A stretch of DNA of 64,000 nucleotides from Christensenella sp. UBA7703. GTDB lineage: Bacteria > Bacillota > Clostridia > Christensenellales > CAG-138. The notes under the pieces were generated by a model. It was given only the letters and a program-made list of their open reading frames with translations. It made no database searches and was not told the DNA's origin. The translations under genes and the position numbers were made by a program. Positions 27,460 to 35,536 of this stretch are shown piece after piece (the stretch's first letter is position 1; the number at the start of each line of letters is the position of its first letter). The stretch is taken from assembly GCA_002482505.1 (NCBI GenBank), contig DLGD01000021.1:1-64000 (forward strand). The letters are read 5' to 3'.

Positions 27460-28326
27460 ATGAAGATCATCGACCGCATTCAATCCGGGCTCACGCTCTC
27501 GTTTGAGGTGTTCCCGCCCAAATCGGATAAGCCCCTAGACCCGCTGCTTGCCACGCTGGAACAGCTCTATACGTTGTCTCCGGACTTCATCAGCTGTACC
27601 TATGGCGCGATGGGCTCCAACAAAGGGCGCAATCTGGAAGTTGTAAAGAGCATTCAGCAGAGCGGCAGGTCCGAAGCGCTCTCACACTACACCTGCGTTG
27701 GCAACAGCAAGGACGATGTGCTGGCTGCACTTCGAGATTATGAATCCGTTGGGGTTGAAAACCTGCTCGCGCTACGAGGAGATTTCCCCGCAGGCGCCAT
27801 GCAAACAAACGGGGATTTTTCGCATGCGAACGAACTGATTTCGTTTATTCGATCCCGGACGGATCGTTTCTCCCTCGCCGCCGCATGTTATCCGGAAAAG
27901 CATCTGCTCGCGGAATCGATGGACGCGGATATCAATGCGCTGAAAAAGAAGCAGGACGCGGGAGCCGCGTTTCTGATGACGCAGCTTTGCTATAGCGTGG
28001 AGAACTATTTGCGTTTTATCGACCGCGCAAGAAAGCGCAGGATTACGCTGCCAATCGTTGCGGGTGTTCTTCCGCTACTTAAAAAAGATGGGCTTGTGCG
28101 CATGACGCTGAGCAACGGCTGCTCCATTCCGGCGGAGGTTGCCGCGCTCGTCGGACGTTATGGCGAGAGCGAGGAAAGTTTCCGTACCGCAGGGCATGCA
28201 TTCACCGTTTCGCTCGTGCAGCGTCTAATTCAGGAAGGTTCAAGCGGCATCCATCTTTATACGTTGAACCGGTTCGAAGATGTTGCAAATCTGGTATTCG
28301 ATGCAGGAATCCGCGCAAAAGCATAG
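27460..28326 (+). CDS. metF: Methylenetetrahydrofolate reductase
   Basis: A 288-residue FAD-dependent TIM barrel interconverting methylene-THF and methyl-THF. It begins LSFEVFPPKSDKPLDPLL, has SPDFISCTYGAMGSNKGRNLEV, the substrate-region LALRGDFPAG (about 106-115) and FLMTQLCYSVENYLRFIDRAR (about 170-190). It lacks the long C-terminal regulatory domain of eukaryotic enzymes, as is normal in bacteria. Its place behind the methyl-THF:corrinoid transferase, corrinoid protein and activator suggests that methyl groups are fed into or drawn from the folate pool here. Confidence 0.94.
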   Translation: MKIIDRIQSGLTLSFEVFPPKSDKPLDPLLATLEQLYTLSPDFISCTYGAMGSNKGRNLEVVKSIQQSGRSEALSHYTCVGNSKDDVLAALRDYESVGVENLLALRGDFPAGAMQTNGDFSHANELISFIRSRTDRFSLAAACYPEKHLLAESMDADINALKKKQDAGAAFLMTQLCYSVENYLRFIDRARKRRITLPIVAGVLPLLKKDGLVRMTLSNGCSIPAEVAALVGRYGESEESFRTAGHAFTVSLVQRLIQEGSSGIHLYTLNRFEDVANLVFDAGIRAKA

Positions 28327-28363
28327 TCGCTATGTTTCGCTTTGCGTTTATCCTGTTATACGT

Positions 28364-28396
28364 TATAATCATTGCATTCCTCGTCGTTTGATGAGG
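28364..28396 (+). promoter_or_regulatory. Candidate promoter and 5' hairpin before the THF riboswitch
   Basis: A perfect TATAAT (28364-28369) occurs after metF, although its -35 is poor. A 7-bp hairpin (CCTCGTC/GATGAGG, 28379-28396) would be the first structure of the transcript. This suggests the riboswitch-controlled genes can be transcribed independently of metF. Confidence 0.4.
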
Positions 28397-28411
28397 AAAA
28401 CGGATATCCAA

Positions 28412-28508
28412 GGTAGAGTAGATATTGCGCGTTAAGTGGCAGTTGGATGGGAAGTCGCCGCTGCACGAAAAGCGCCATCGCGCTTGCGGTGCAATATCGC
28501 GTCCGCTA
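28412..28508 (+). ncRNA. Tetrahydrofolate (THF-I) riboswitch aptamer
   Basis: The segment follows the class I THF riboswitch consensus block by block: GTAGAGTAGAT, CGCGTTAAGTG, GGATGGGA-AGTCG, ACGAA, a GC-rich hairpin (AGCGCCATCGCGCT), GCGGTG, and the closing CGTCCGCTAC. GTAG/CTAC form P1 and GATATTG/CAATATC form P2. It lies about 80 bases upstream of the FolT-FolC gene. Between aptamer and start are small hairpins (CCTC/GAGG and CTGCA/TGCAG) and AAAGGAGG; I cannot decide whether control is by termination or by blocking translation. Confidence 0.93.
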
Positions 28509-28587
28509 CTGCACCAAAACGGGAAGCTCCCTCTTTTTGAGGCGATCCTGCATTTTTGTGCAGCGCAAACAAAAGGAGGAATTTCAT

Positions 28588-30420
28588 ATGAAGTCAATCA
28601 CCCCAAAACGCCTTTCCCTGCTGGCGATGTTCATCGCCCTGCAAATCGTTCTTTCCAAGTTTTTGATGTTACAGCTTGCGCCGTCCGTGCGATTGAGCAT
28701 CGACAGCGTGCCGATTTTGCTCGCAGGCCTTTGGTTTGGTCCGCTTGCCGGCGCGCTCGTGGGTACTCTTTCGGACTTTCTCGGAACGCTCCTGTTCCCC
28801 ACCGCCGGAGCCTATTTTCCGCCGTTGACCGTAGCTTTTTTGCTCATCGGCCTCACGGCGGGTATTCTCTCGCGCGTGGTCAAGGTCAAGCAGCCGCTGC
28901 TTCGGATCGCGCTCATCGTCATCCCCTCCGAAATCGTCGGGTCATACCTGTTTAAAAGCTTTGCGTTGTCGTTTCTGGTCGGCGCTCCGTTTTCCGTGTT
29001 GCTCGCGGCGCGTGCGCTGCCCGTTGCAATTGTGATGATCGCAAATACGATGCTGGTTGCGCTTCTCGACCGCACACTGGGCGAAAAAGCTTTACGTGAA
29101 CCCGCGCAAGGCAAGAAAATTTCATCAAGTGACGCATCTTTGCTTGATACCATGACCTATGGCGAAGCAATGGATTATATCCATCACGTCACTTGGCGTG
29201 GCAGCAGGCTTGGTCTTGAACGAACGAGCGAACTGCTCGAGCGCGTCGGAAACCCGCAACGCAAACTCAAGTTTGTTCACGTCGCCGGAACCAACGGAAA
29301 AGGCTCCACCTGCGCAATGATTGCAAAAGCGCTCACGCTCGCAGGGTATCGAACAGGGCTCTATATCTCGCCGTTCATCAACCGCTTCAATGAGCGCATG
29401 CAGCTCAACGGCGAGCCAATTTCCGACGAGCTGCTTGCCGAAATTACCGCGTTCGTCCGTCCGCACGCGGAGGCGATGGCGGATCACCCGACCGAGTTTG
29501 AGCTCATCACCGTCATCGCGTTTGAATACTTCCTGCGCTGTAAGGCAGATATCGTCGTGCTGGAGGTCGGCATGGGCGGTGAGCTGGACTCTACCAATGT
29601 CATCGACACACCGGAACTCGCGGTGATTACCAATATCGGTCTCGACCACACGCGCGAACTCGGGCCGACCATCACCGACATTGCAAAAGCAAAAGCGGGC
29701 ATCATTAAGCCGGACGGCGATGTATTGATCTACGACCAGAATCCGGAAGCGGACGAAGTGTTTGCAAACGCCTGCCTTTCTCGCGGCGCGCGGCTTCACA
29801 TCACCGACCATAACCGGATTTCCAATGTTTCTGCTTCGCTTGCGGCACTGTCGTTTGATTGTATCCCCTATGGCGCGATGACGTGCGGGCTTGTCGGAAC
29901 CTATCAGGCAAAGAACGCAGCGGTCGCGATTACAGCGCTTGAGTTGTTGCAGCAAAAGGGCTGGAATATGACCGAGCAGCACATCAGGGACGGATTGCGC
30001 AGCGTCCGCTGGCCCGCGCGGTTTGAACTCCTGCAACAAAACCCGATCTTCATTGCGGACGGCGGGCACAACCCGCAAGGGATTGCAGCCGTTGCGGAGA
30101 GTTTAAAGAAGCACTTCCCCGCCCGAAAAATCACGTTTTTAATCGGAATCATGGCGGACAAGGACATTCCGCAGATGATCGAACAGCTTGCCCCGCTGAC
30201 ACAAGAGTTTATCACCGTTACGCCGGACAATCCCCGTGCGTTGAGCGCGGATGTGCTCGCCGGAATGCTCGTGGAGCGCGGGCTTACTGCAACCTCGCGC
30301 GGAAGCGTGGAGGAAGGCGTTCGTCTTGCCATTGAGCTTGCGGGAACGGACGGCATCGTGTGCGCGCTCGGGTCATTGTATCTGCTGGGCGATGTACGTG
30401 CGCTGCTTGGCGCTCGGTAA
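28588..30420 (+). CDS. FolT (ECF folate transporter S component)-FolC (folylpolyglutamate synthase) fusion
   Basis: One uninterrupted 610-codon frame. Residues 1-162 form an ECF-type S component with about six hydrophobic segments (LSIDSVPILLAGLWFGPLAGALVGTLSDFLGTLLFPTGA-like pattern, typical of FolT). After a polar linker (about 163-188), residues 189-610 are a complete folylpolyglutamate/dihydrofolate synthase with P-loop HVAGTNGKGSTC (about 231-242), YISPFINRFNERM, VLEVGMGGELDSTN and FIADGGHNPQGIAA. This would couple folate uptake to glutamylation, which traps folate in the cell. The start at 28588 has AAAGGAGG nine bases upstream. The ATG at the FolC boundary has no ribosome-binding site. 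Energising EcfA/EcfT subunits are not in the window. Confidence 0.92.
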   Translation: MKSITPKRLSLLAMFIALQIVLSKFLMLQLAPSVRLSIDSVPILLAGLWFGPLAGALVGTLSDFLGTLLFPTAGAYFPPLTVAFLLIGLTAGILSRVVKVKQPLLRIALIVIPSEIVGSYLFKSFALSFLVGAPFSVLLAARALPVAIVMIANTMLVALLDRTLGEKALREPAQGKKISSSDASLLDTMTYGEAMDYIHHVTWRGSRLGLERTSELLERVGNPQRKLKFVHVAGTNGKGSTCAMIAKALTLAGYRTGLYISPFINRFNERMQLNGEPISDELLAEITAFVRPHAEAMADHPTEFELITVIAFEYFLRCKADIVVLEVGMGGELDSTNVIDTPELAVITNIGLDHTRELGPTITDIAKAKAGIIKPDGDVLIYDQNPEADEVFANACLSRGARLHITDHNRISNVSASLAALSFDCIPYGAMTCGLVGTYQAKNAAVAITALELLQQKGWNMTEQHIRDGLRSVRWPARFELLQQNPIFIADGGHNPQGIAAVAESLKKHFPARKITFLIGIMADKDIPQMIEQLAPLTQEFITVTPDNPRALSADVLAGMLVERGLTATSRGSVEEGVRLAIELAGTDGIVCALGSLYLLGDVRALLGAR

Positions 30421-30484
30421 ACGAACGCAGTCGTAAATAACACCGGAACCGAACTTTGCTGATCATACAGAACTGGAGGCACTC

Positions 30485-31117
30485 ATGGCATTTCGCGACC
30501 AAACGATCGATGCATTCCTGCAACAACTTTCTTCCAAGGCGCCGATTCCCGGCGGCGGCGGCGCAAGCGCGCTTGTCGGCGCTCTTTCCGCTTCGCTGGC
30601 GCATATGGTCGCCGCGCTCACCGTCGGCAAACCAAAATATGCCGCTGTCGAAACGGAAATGAACGAATTGCTGAAAACAGCGGAAACGCTTACAAACCGT
30701 TTTCTCGCGCTGATGGACGAAGACGCGGAAGCGTTTGAGCCGCTTGCGCAAGCCTATCGCCTGCCAAAAGAGACGGAAGCGGAGAAAGCGGAAAAATCAC
30801 TTCGTATGGAAGCCGCGCTCAAGAGCGCCGTTCAACCGCCGATTGCGATTATGGAAACCTGCGCGCAAGCGCTGCCCATCATTGCGCTCTGCGCGGAAAA
30901 AGGCAGTATCGTCGCCGTCAGCGATGCGGGCGTTGCGGCCTCGCTGTGCCGCGTCGCGCTGGAAAGCGCGAGCCTGAATGTGTTCATCAATACGCAAGGC
31001 ATGCTGGATCAAGCGTATGCCGCCTCGCTCAACGCGCGGGCAAACACGCTATTACAAAAACACACCGCAGAGGCGGAAGCAATCTCCCGCGCGGTCTTTG
31101 CCCGCCTCGGCGCATAA
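30485..31117 (+). CDS. Cyclodeaminase/cyclohydrolase family protein (FchA-like)
   Basis: A 210-residue all-helical protein of the formiminotransferase-cyclodeaminase C-terminal family, with the signature PIPGGGGASALVGALSASLAHMVAALTVGKPKY near residues 20-52 and EDAEAFEPLAQAYRLPKET near 81-99. Members convert 5,10-methenyl-THF to 10-formyl-THF or release ammonia from formimino-THF. In this folate cluster a methenyl-THF cyclohydrolase role is plausible. GGAGG precedes the ATG; it is 64 bases behind the FolT-FolC gene and probably shares its riboswitch transcript. Confidence 0.87.
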   Translation: MAFRDQTIDAFLQQLSSKAPIPGGGGASALVGALSASLAHMVAALTVGKPKYAAVETEMNELLKTAETLTNRFLALMDEDAEAFEPLAQAYRLPKETEAEKAEKSLRMEAALKSAVQPPIAIMETCAQALPIIALCAEKGSIVAVSDAGVAASLCRVALESASLNVFINTQGMLDQAYAASLNARANTLLQKHTAEAEAISRAVFARLGA

Positions 31118-31172
31118 TTCCGGTTTCACTTTAACTCCAATCGAAAATAACGTTCGACGGAAGGAATGCCTT

Positions 31173-31748
31173 ATGCAGATTTGCATTCTCAACGGCAGCC
31201 CGCGCCTAAATGGCAACACAGCGGAGCTTGCCAAACCGTTTCTTCAGGAATTGAGCACCGGAAATGCAGCGCTTACGAGCTATACGCTTGCGCAAATGGA
31301 CATCGCTTCCTGTAAAGGCTGCTATCATTGCCAGGATGTGTCCGGCGAGTATGGTTGTTATCAAAAGGATGACATGACCAAGGTTGCATCTTCGATCATC
31401 GAAAGTGATCTGATTGTGTTGGTCACGCCGATCTATTCGTGGTATTGCACGACGGAGTTAAAGGCGGTTCTGGATCGCTTCTATGGTCTTGCAAAATACT
31501 ATCGTTCGGCTGAAGGCAACTTTGTGGAGGGCAAGCGCATCGCGATTCTTGCCACGCACGGCTACGATGCGGCCTATGCGGCAGACCCGTTTGTGATCGG
31601 CATTCAGCGTATGTGTGAGCACTACCGCATGCGCTATGACGGTATGTATTCCGTGCGGGATGTGGACGACATTGCATCGTTCCAAACAAAGCAGGCGGTC
31701 AACGGCGCAAAGGAGTTTGCGCGCTATTTGTTGAATAAAAAAGTATAA
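31173..31748 (+). CDS. Flavodoxin-like NAD(P)H-dependent oxidoreductase
   Basis: A 191-residue flavodoxin-fold protein. The FMN phosphate loop is NGSPRLNGNT (residues 6-15), followed by the cysteine-bearing CKGCYHCQ...GCYQKDDM (about 47-68) and the family pattern SDLIVLVTPIYSWYCTTELKAVLDRFYGL. The cysteines recall iron-sulphur flavoproteins, but the spacing is not diagnostic. The start at 31173 follows GAAGGA; the long upstream frame overlaps the FchA-like gene and is not used. Substrate unknown. It lies between the folate genes and the TetR regulator gene. Confidence 0.82.
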   Translation: MQICILNGSPRLNGNTAELAKPFLQELSTGNAALTSYTLAQMDIASCKGCYHCQDVSGEYGCYQKDDMTKVASSIIESDLIVLVTPIYSWYCTTELKAVLDRFYGLAKYYRSAEGNFVEGKRIAILATHGYDAAYAADPFVIGIQRMCEHYRMRYDGMYSVRDVDDIASFQTKQAVNGAKEFARYLLNKKV

Positions 31749-31792
31749 ACATTCCCCTATCAGCCTTGCTAAAAGAAAGAAGGCGCCCGCGT

Positions 31793-32359
31793 ATGGCAGC
31801 ACCCAAAAACGACAACGTCAAGCAGCAGATTCTGGACGCCGCAACGCTCCTGTTTCAGGAGCAGCACGATGTCTCGCTTGCTGAGATTGCAAAAGCCGCA
31901 AACGTGAGCAAAGGTACGCTGTTTTACCATTATCGCAGCAAGGCGGAAATCTATCTTGATCTTGGCGAACGGTATTGGAGCAAGCTTTCGGAAGATCTGC
32001 TTACCTGGGTCGACAACCGAGAAAAGGACACCTCTTTGCCCCGCCTTGTGCGCTATACTTTCTTGCGCGGTACATTTGACGAAAGCGGGCAGCTTCGCCT
32101 GCGCCTGTTTGTCGAATCGATTGCCGGCGAGGAGGAAAGCCTGATTCGCGAGCGACTCAACGAGCAATATGCGCATTTTAAAAACATTCTCAAATCTCGT
32201 ATTCTGGAACGCGCGCCCGGCGCGGACGGAGAGCAGCTTGCCTGGCTTCTCCTGACGCTGGTCGACGGTCTCATGGTGCAAAGCACCATGCAAAACGAGG
32301 GCATGGACGTCAACGCCTTCATCGAATGGATGGCGAAGAATTTTCAGAAGTTGATTTGA
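31793..32359 (+). CDS. TetR-family transcriptional regulator
   Basis: 188 residues with the TetR N-terminal helix-turn-helix: QQILDAATLLFQEQHDVSLAEIAKAANVSKGTLFYHYRSKAEIYLDLGERY (about 10-60). The C-terminal ligand domain is of no specific recognisable class. The ATG at 31793 has AAGAAGG upstream, in preference to a TTG nine codons earlier. The gene ends in a terminator, and 80 bases beyond that terminator lies a perfect TetR-style palindrome on the promoter of the next operon, which makes that operon its likely target. Confidence 0.9.
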   Translation: MAAPKNDNVKQQILDAATLLFQEQHDVSLAEIAKAANVSKGTLFYHYRSKAEIYLDLGERYWSKLSEDLLTWVDNREKDTSLPRLVRYTFLRGTFDESGQLRLRLFVESIAGEEESLIRERLNEQYAHFKNILKSRILERAPGADGEQLAWLLLTLVDGLMVQSTMQNEGMDVNAFIEWMAKNFQKLI

Positions 32360-32391
32360 AACGCATACCTCACAATCCGAATCGAATCATG

Positions 32392-32416
32392 AAACGCATC
32401 TTTGGGTGCGTTTTTT
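32392..32416 (+). terminator. Rho-independent terminator after the tetR gene
   Basis: AAACGCA (32392-32398) pairs with TGCGTTT (32407-32413), loop of eight bases, followed by a T run. Confidence 0.8.
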
Positions 32417-32457
32417 ATTTTGGCAAAACCAAAAACCGGTAGATTCCTGCAGAAGGC

Positions 32458-32486
32458 TTGACAAATCTGTAATGCAATGATACGCT
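32458..32486 (+). promoter_or_regulatory. Promoter of the GlpA/GlpB/DUF1667/AGPS-like operon
   Basis: TTGACA (32458-32463), 17 bases, then an extended -10 TG-A-TACGCT (hexamer 32481-32486). The predicted start near 32493 is four bases before the palindrome. Confidence 0.65.
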
Positions 32487-32496
32487 CAAATTGTTA

Positions 32497-32516
32497 AGTC
32501 GGTCGTTTGACCGACT
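32497..32516. promoter_or_regulatory. TetR-type operator palindrome
   Basis: AGTCGGTC (32497-32504) and GACCGACT (32509-32516) form a perfect 8-bp inverted repeat around GTTT, flanked by further A/T symmetry. The GACCGAC core is like operators of many TetR repressors. It covers +4 to +24 of the predicted transcript, an ideal place for repression by the TetR protein encoded just upstream. Confidence 0.75.
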
Positions 32517-32555
32517 AAATCAAATCCGTTTGATGAACCAATTTGGAGCAAGAAA

Positions 32556-34271
32556 ATGTCATATTGCAAGAGAATCAATCAAACGCTCTTTGCTCGCTTT
32601 GGCGGGCGTGTTACCGCGCGGGAACAAGACAGGGTGCTCTATCTGGAAGGCGAGCTGGATCGCTGGGATGACGTCGTAGCTGCGGGTTTGCTGGCCGTCA
32701 ATCACAAGAAGTATGATGGCCTCGTCAACGACATCCGCTTTACCGGCGGTGAAATTCCGCCCATGCGATTGCCGAAGGTCACGGATACCGTGCTGGATGG
32801 GGCAGCGCCGGATGTGCTCGTCATCGGCGGCGGAATCGTCGGCTGTGCCATCGCGCGCGAATGCGCCAAATATGACGTGCGCATCCTGCTGGTCGAAAAA
32901 GAACACGATATCGCGATGCAGACCACCAGCCGCAACGACGGCATGGTTCATCCGGGAGTCGATCTGATTCCCGGGCAGGTCAAGCGCCATTATAATAGGC
33001 GCGGTAACCGGATGTACGACGAAATCTGCAAGCAGCTTGATGTCCCATTTCGCCGATCCGGTCAATATATCTGTTTCCGTGGCAAAAAGCTTGCATTTGC
33101 CGCCTTCTTTGGGCAACTCTATTACAAGCTCATTGGGCCGCGTGTGACCTATCTTCGCAAAAAAGCGTTTTTTCAGCGTGAGCCGAACATGAATCCCGCG
33201 ATCTCCGCAGCCCTTTTCTTCCCCGACGCGGGCGTGGTCTCCCCTTACGGGCTTGCGATTGCGTATGCAGAAAATGCCGCTGACAACGGCGTGCAGGTTT
33301 CGCTGGACACAGCCGTGCTGAATATGACGGTTTCGGAGGGAGTGATCACGTCCGTTCGTACCAACCGCGGGACGATCTATCCCAAGGTCGTGATCAACGC
33401 AGCGGGCGTCTTCGCGGAAGAAATTGCGAAGTTGGCGCAGGATCGTTTCTTCTCCATTCACCCCCGAAAGGGCACAAATACGATTCTCGACCATAAGGCA
33501 TCCAAACGCATGCATACCATCGTTTCCTCCTTTGGCACTTCTTCCACCAAAAAGCGCCACACGAAAGGCGGCGGTCTGGTCAAAACCATCGACGACAATA
33601 CGCTGGTTGGGCCCGATGCGGTTGAGACCTATCAAAAAGAGGATTTTACGACAGCACCGGAGAATGTTGCTTTTGTGTTTGATGCGCAGCGAAAGACGGA
33701 TACCGCGCTGAACATCCGCGACGCAATCACCTATTTTTCCGGTGTGCGCGCGGCAACCTATGAAGAAGATTTTGTGATTCGCAAGGGGAAATGGACAAAG
33801 AACATCGTCCATGCAGCCGGCATACAGTCTCCGGGGTTGACGGCGGCGCCTGCCATCGCCGTAGACGTGAGCCGTATGGCGGCGGAGCTGCTATCAAAAT
33901 CGCGTATCGTCCGGTCAAACGAAAGCTTTAACCCGATCCGAACGGGAGTCATCCGCGCGAGCGAACTGGATCTTCCCGCGCGGGATGCGTTGATCCGCGA
34001 AAACCCCGACTATGGTGAGATCGTTTGCCGCTGTGAAGAGATCAGCCGCGGTGAAATCAAAGATGCGCTCCATCGAAGTATCCCCTGTGATACGATCGAC
34101 GGAGTCAAGCGGCGCGTACGCCCCGGCATGGGGCGCTGCCAGGGTGGTTTCTGCGGGCCGCTGGTGCTGCAGATTATCGCGGAAGAAACCGGAAAAGAAT
34201 TGCAGCAGATCGATAAAAGTGCGCCTGGCGGTGAACTGCTCATGGGCGCAATCAAGGAGGTGATGCCGTGA
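32556..34271 (+). CDS. FAD-dependent GlpA-like oxidoreductase with a C-terminal BFD [2Fe-2S] domain
   Basis: 571 residues. A DAO-type FAD domain begins with VLVIGGGIVGCAIARECAKYDVRILLVEKE (about 88-117) and includes TTSRNDGMVHPGVDLIPG. The C-terminal BFD-like domain (about 485-545) has EIVCRCEEISRGEI and RPGMGRCQGGFCGP, giving four cysteines for a [2Fe-2S] cluster. This layout matches anaerobic glycerol-3-phosphate dehydrogenase GlpA and relatives. The first ~80 residues (ARFGGRVTAREQDRVLYLEG) precede the FAD domain and are not part of the usual fold. It heads an operon with GlpB-like, DUF1667 and AGPS-like genes. Substrate, probably glycerol-3-phosphate or a similar alcohol, is inferred. Confidence 0.82.
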   Translation: MSYCKRINQTLFARFGGRVTAREQDRVLYLEGELDRWDDVVAAGLLAVNHKKYDGLVNDIRFTGGEIPPMRLPKVTDTVLDGAAPDVLVIGGGIVGCAIARECAKYDVRILLVEKEHDIAMQTTSRNDGMVHPGVDLIPGQVKRHYNRRGNRMYDEICKQLDVPFRRSGQYICFRGKKLAFAAFFGQLYYKLIGPRVTYLRKKAFFQREPNMNPAISAALFFPDAGVVSPYGLAIAYAENAADNGVQVSLDTAVLNMTVSEGVITSVRTNRGTIYPKVVINAAGVFAEEIAKLAQDRFFSIHPRKGTNTILDHKASKRMHTIVSSFGTSSTKKRHTKGGGLVKTIDDNTLVGPDAVETYQKEDFTTAPENVAFVFDAQRKTDTALNIRDAITYFSGVRAATYEEDFVIRKGKWTKNIVHAAGIQSPGLTAAPAIAVDVSRMAAELLSKSRIVRSNESFNPIRTGVIRASELDLPARDALIRENPDYGEIVCRCEEISRGEIKDALHRSIPCDTIDGVKRRVRPGMGRCQGGFCGPLVLQIIAEETGKELQQIDKSAPGGELLMGAIKEVMP

Positions 34272-35536
34272 TGGAGGAGCTTCAGTTTGACGTAACCGTC
34301 ATCGGAGCGGGACCTGCGGGTCTTGCCGCGTCGCTCACCGCCGACAAAGCGGGTGCAAAGACGCTGCTTATCGAGCGGGAGACCCGCCCCGGCGGCATCC
34401 TCAAACAGTGCATTCACGATGGGTTCGGTTTGGTGCGCTTTGGTGAAAAGCTCTCCGGCCCGGAATATGCCGCGCGTTTCATCGACCGGCTCCCAAACAG
34501 CGACGTAACGGTTTGGACACTCTCGTTCGTCAGCGCAATTCAGCGGGAGCAGGACGACAGCATCCTCACCGTGATCACACGCGAAGGCATCCGCCGAATC
34601 CGCACGCATGCGTTGATCTTCGCAACCGGCTGCCGGGAGCGCACCTCCCGCCAAATCGGCGTGCACGGGCGGCACTGCGCGGGGGTTTTTACAGCGGGAA
34701 CGGCGCAATATTACACAAACATTCTGGGCGAGCTTCCCACAAAGCGCTGTGTCATCCTCGGCAGCGGAGATATCGGGCTAATCATGGCGCGACGGCTGAC
34801 GCTAGAGGGCGCACAGGTCGTCGGCGTTTACGAAGCGAAACCAACGCCAAGCGGACTGACCCGCAACGTAAGCCAATGCCTCTGGGATTTTGAAATTCCG
34901 CTCCACACGAGTAAAACCGTCACCCGCGTTTTTGGCGACGCGCGGCTCACCGCGGTTGAAATCGCAAGCGTTGACCCGTGCATGTGCCCGATTGCCGGAA
35001 CGGAGGAAATCATCCCCTGCGACGCTCTGATCCTCTCCGTCGGCCTTATTCCCGAAAATGAGCTTGCGGAGTCCATCGGGGTCCCGCTTGACAGCAAGAC
35101 AAAGGGCGCTGTTGTGGACGAGCGAAACGAGACGCTTCTGCGCGGGGTGTTCGCCTGTGGAAATGCGCTGCATGTCAACGACCTTGTCGATTACGTTTCC
35201 GAAAGCGGAGAGATTGCAGGTGCCGCCGCCGCATCGAAAGAGAAAAAATGCCGCGGGCTTGTGCCCGTCGAGTGCGACCAGTCGCTTCTTTATATCGTTC
35301 CGCAGCGCATCTCGCGCAATGCAGAAATGCAGGAGCGTGTGTTCTTCTTCCGCTCCGCAAAAGATATGGACAACGCGATGCTGACCATCACCAAGGGCGG
35401 GAACCTGCTCTTTTCGAAGCGGTTTTCGCATCTTCGCCCGCCGGAGATGGAGCGTCTGCCCGTTCTGCTCACGCCGGAGCAGCTCTTCGGAAATGAGCCA
35501 CTTCGGTTTCATCTGGAGGAATTGGATCATGAATGA
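34268..35536 (+). CDS. NAD(P)/FAD-dependent (GlpB-like) oxidoreductase subunit
   Basis: A 422-residue pyridine-nucleotide-disulphide-type flavoprotein: FAD loop VIGAGPAGLAASLTADKAGAKTLLIERE (about 11-38), RTHALIFATGCRERTSRQ, and a second dinucleotide site RCVILGSGDIGLIMARRLTLEGAQVVGVYEA (about 158-188). The active-site CxxC of true thioredoxin-like reductases is missing. Homologous genes commonly follow GlpA-like dehydrogenases and precede DUF1667. The GTG (34268) or the adjacent ATG (34271) overlaps the stop of the preceding gene, with AAGGAGG upstream, so translation is coupled. It probably passes electrons with the GlpA-like and DUF1667 proteins. Confidence 0.82.
   Translation: MMEELQFDVTVIGAGPAGLAASLTADKAGAKTLLIERETRPGGILKQCIHDGFGLVRFGEKLSGPEYAARFIDRLPNSDVTVWTLSFVSAIQREQDDSILTVITREGIRRIRTHALIFATGCRERTSRQIGVHGRHCAGVFTAGTAQYYTNILGELPTKRCVILGSGDIGLIMARRLTLEGAQVVGVYEAKPTPSGLTRNVSQCLWDFEIPLHTSKTVTRVFGDARLTAVEIASVDPCMCPIAGTEEIIPCDALILSVGLIPENELAESIGVPLDSKTKGAVVDERNETLLRGVFACGNALHVNDLVDYVSESGEIAGAAAASKEKKCRGLVPVECDQSLLYIVPQRISRNAEMQERVFFFRSAKDMDNAMLTITKGGNLLFSKRFSHLRPPEMERLPVLLTPEQLFGNEPLRFHLEELDHE

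Noticed and set aside
28447..28587. In-frame extension of the FolT-FolC frame into the riboswitch
   Set aside because: It covers structured aptamer sequence, lacks a ribosome-binding site, and the family-like start with AAAGGAGG is at 28588.
29152..30420. Separate folC gene starting at the internal ATG
   Set aside because: No SD precedes that ATG, and the upstream frame is continuous with strong transporter features.
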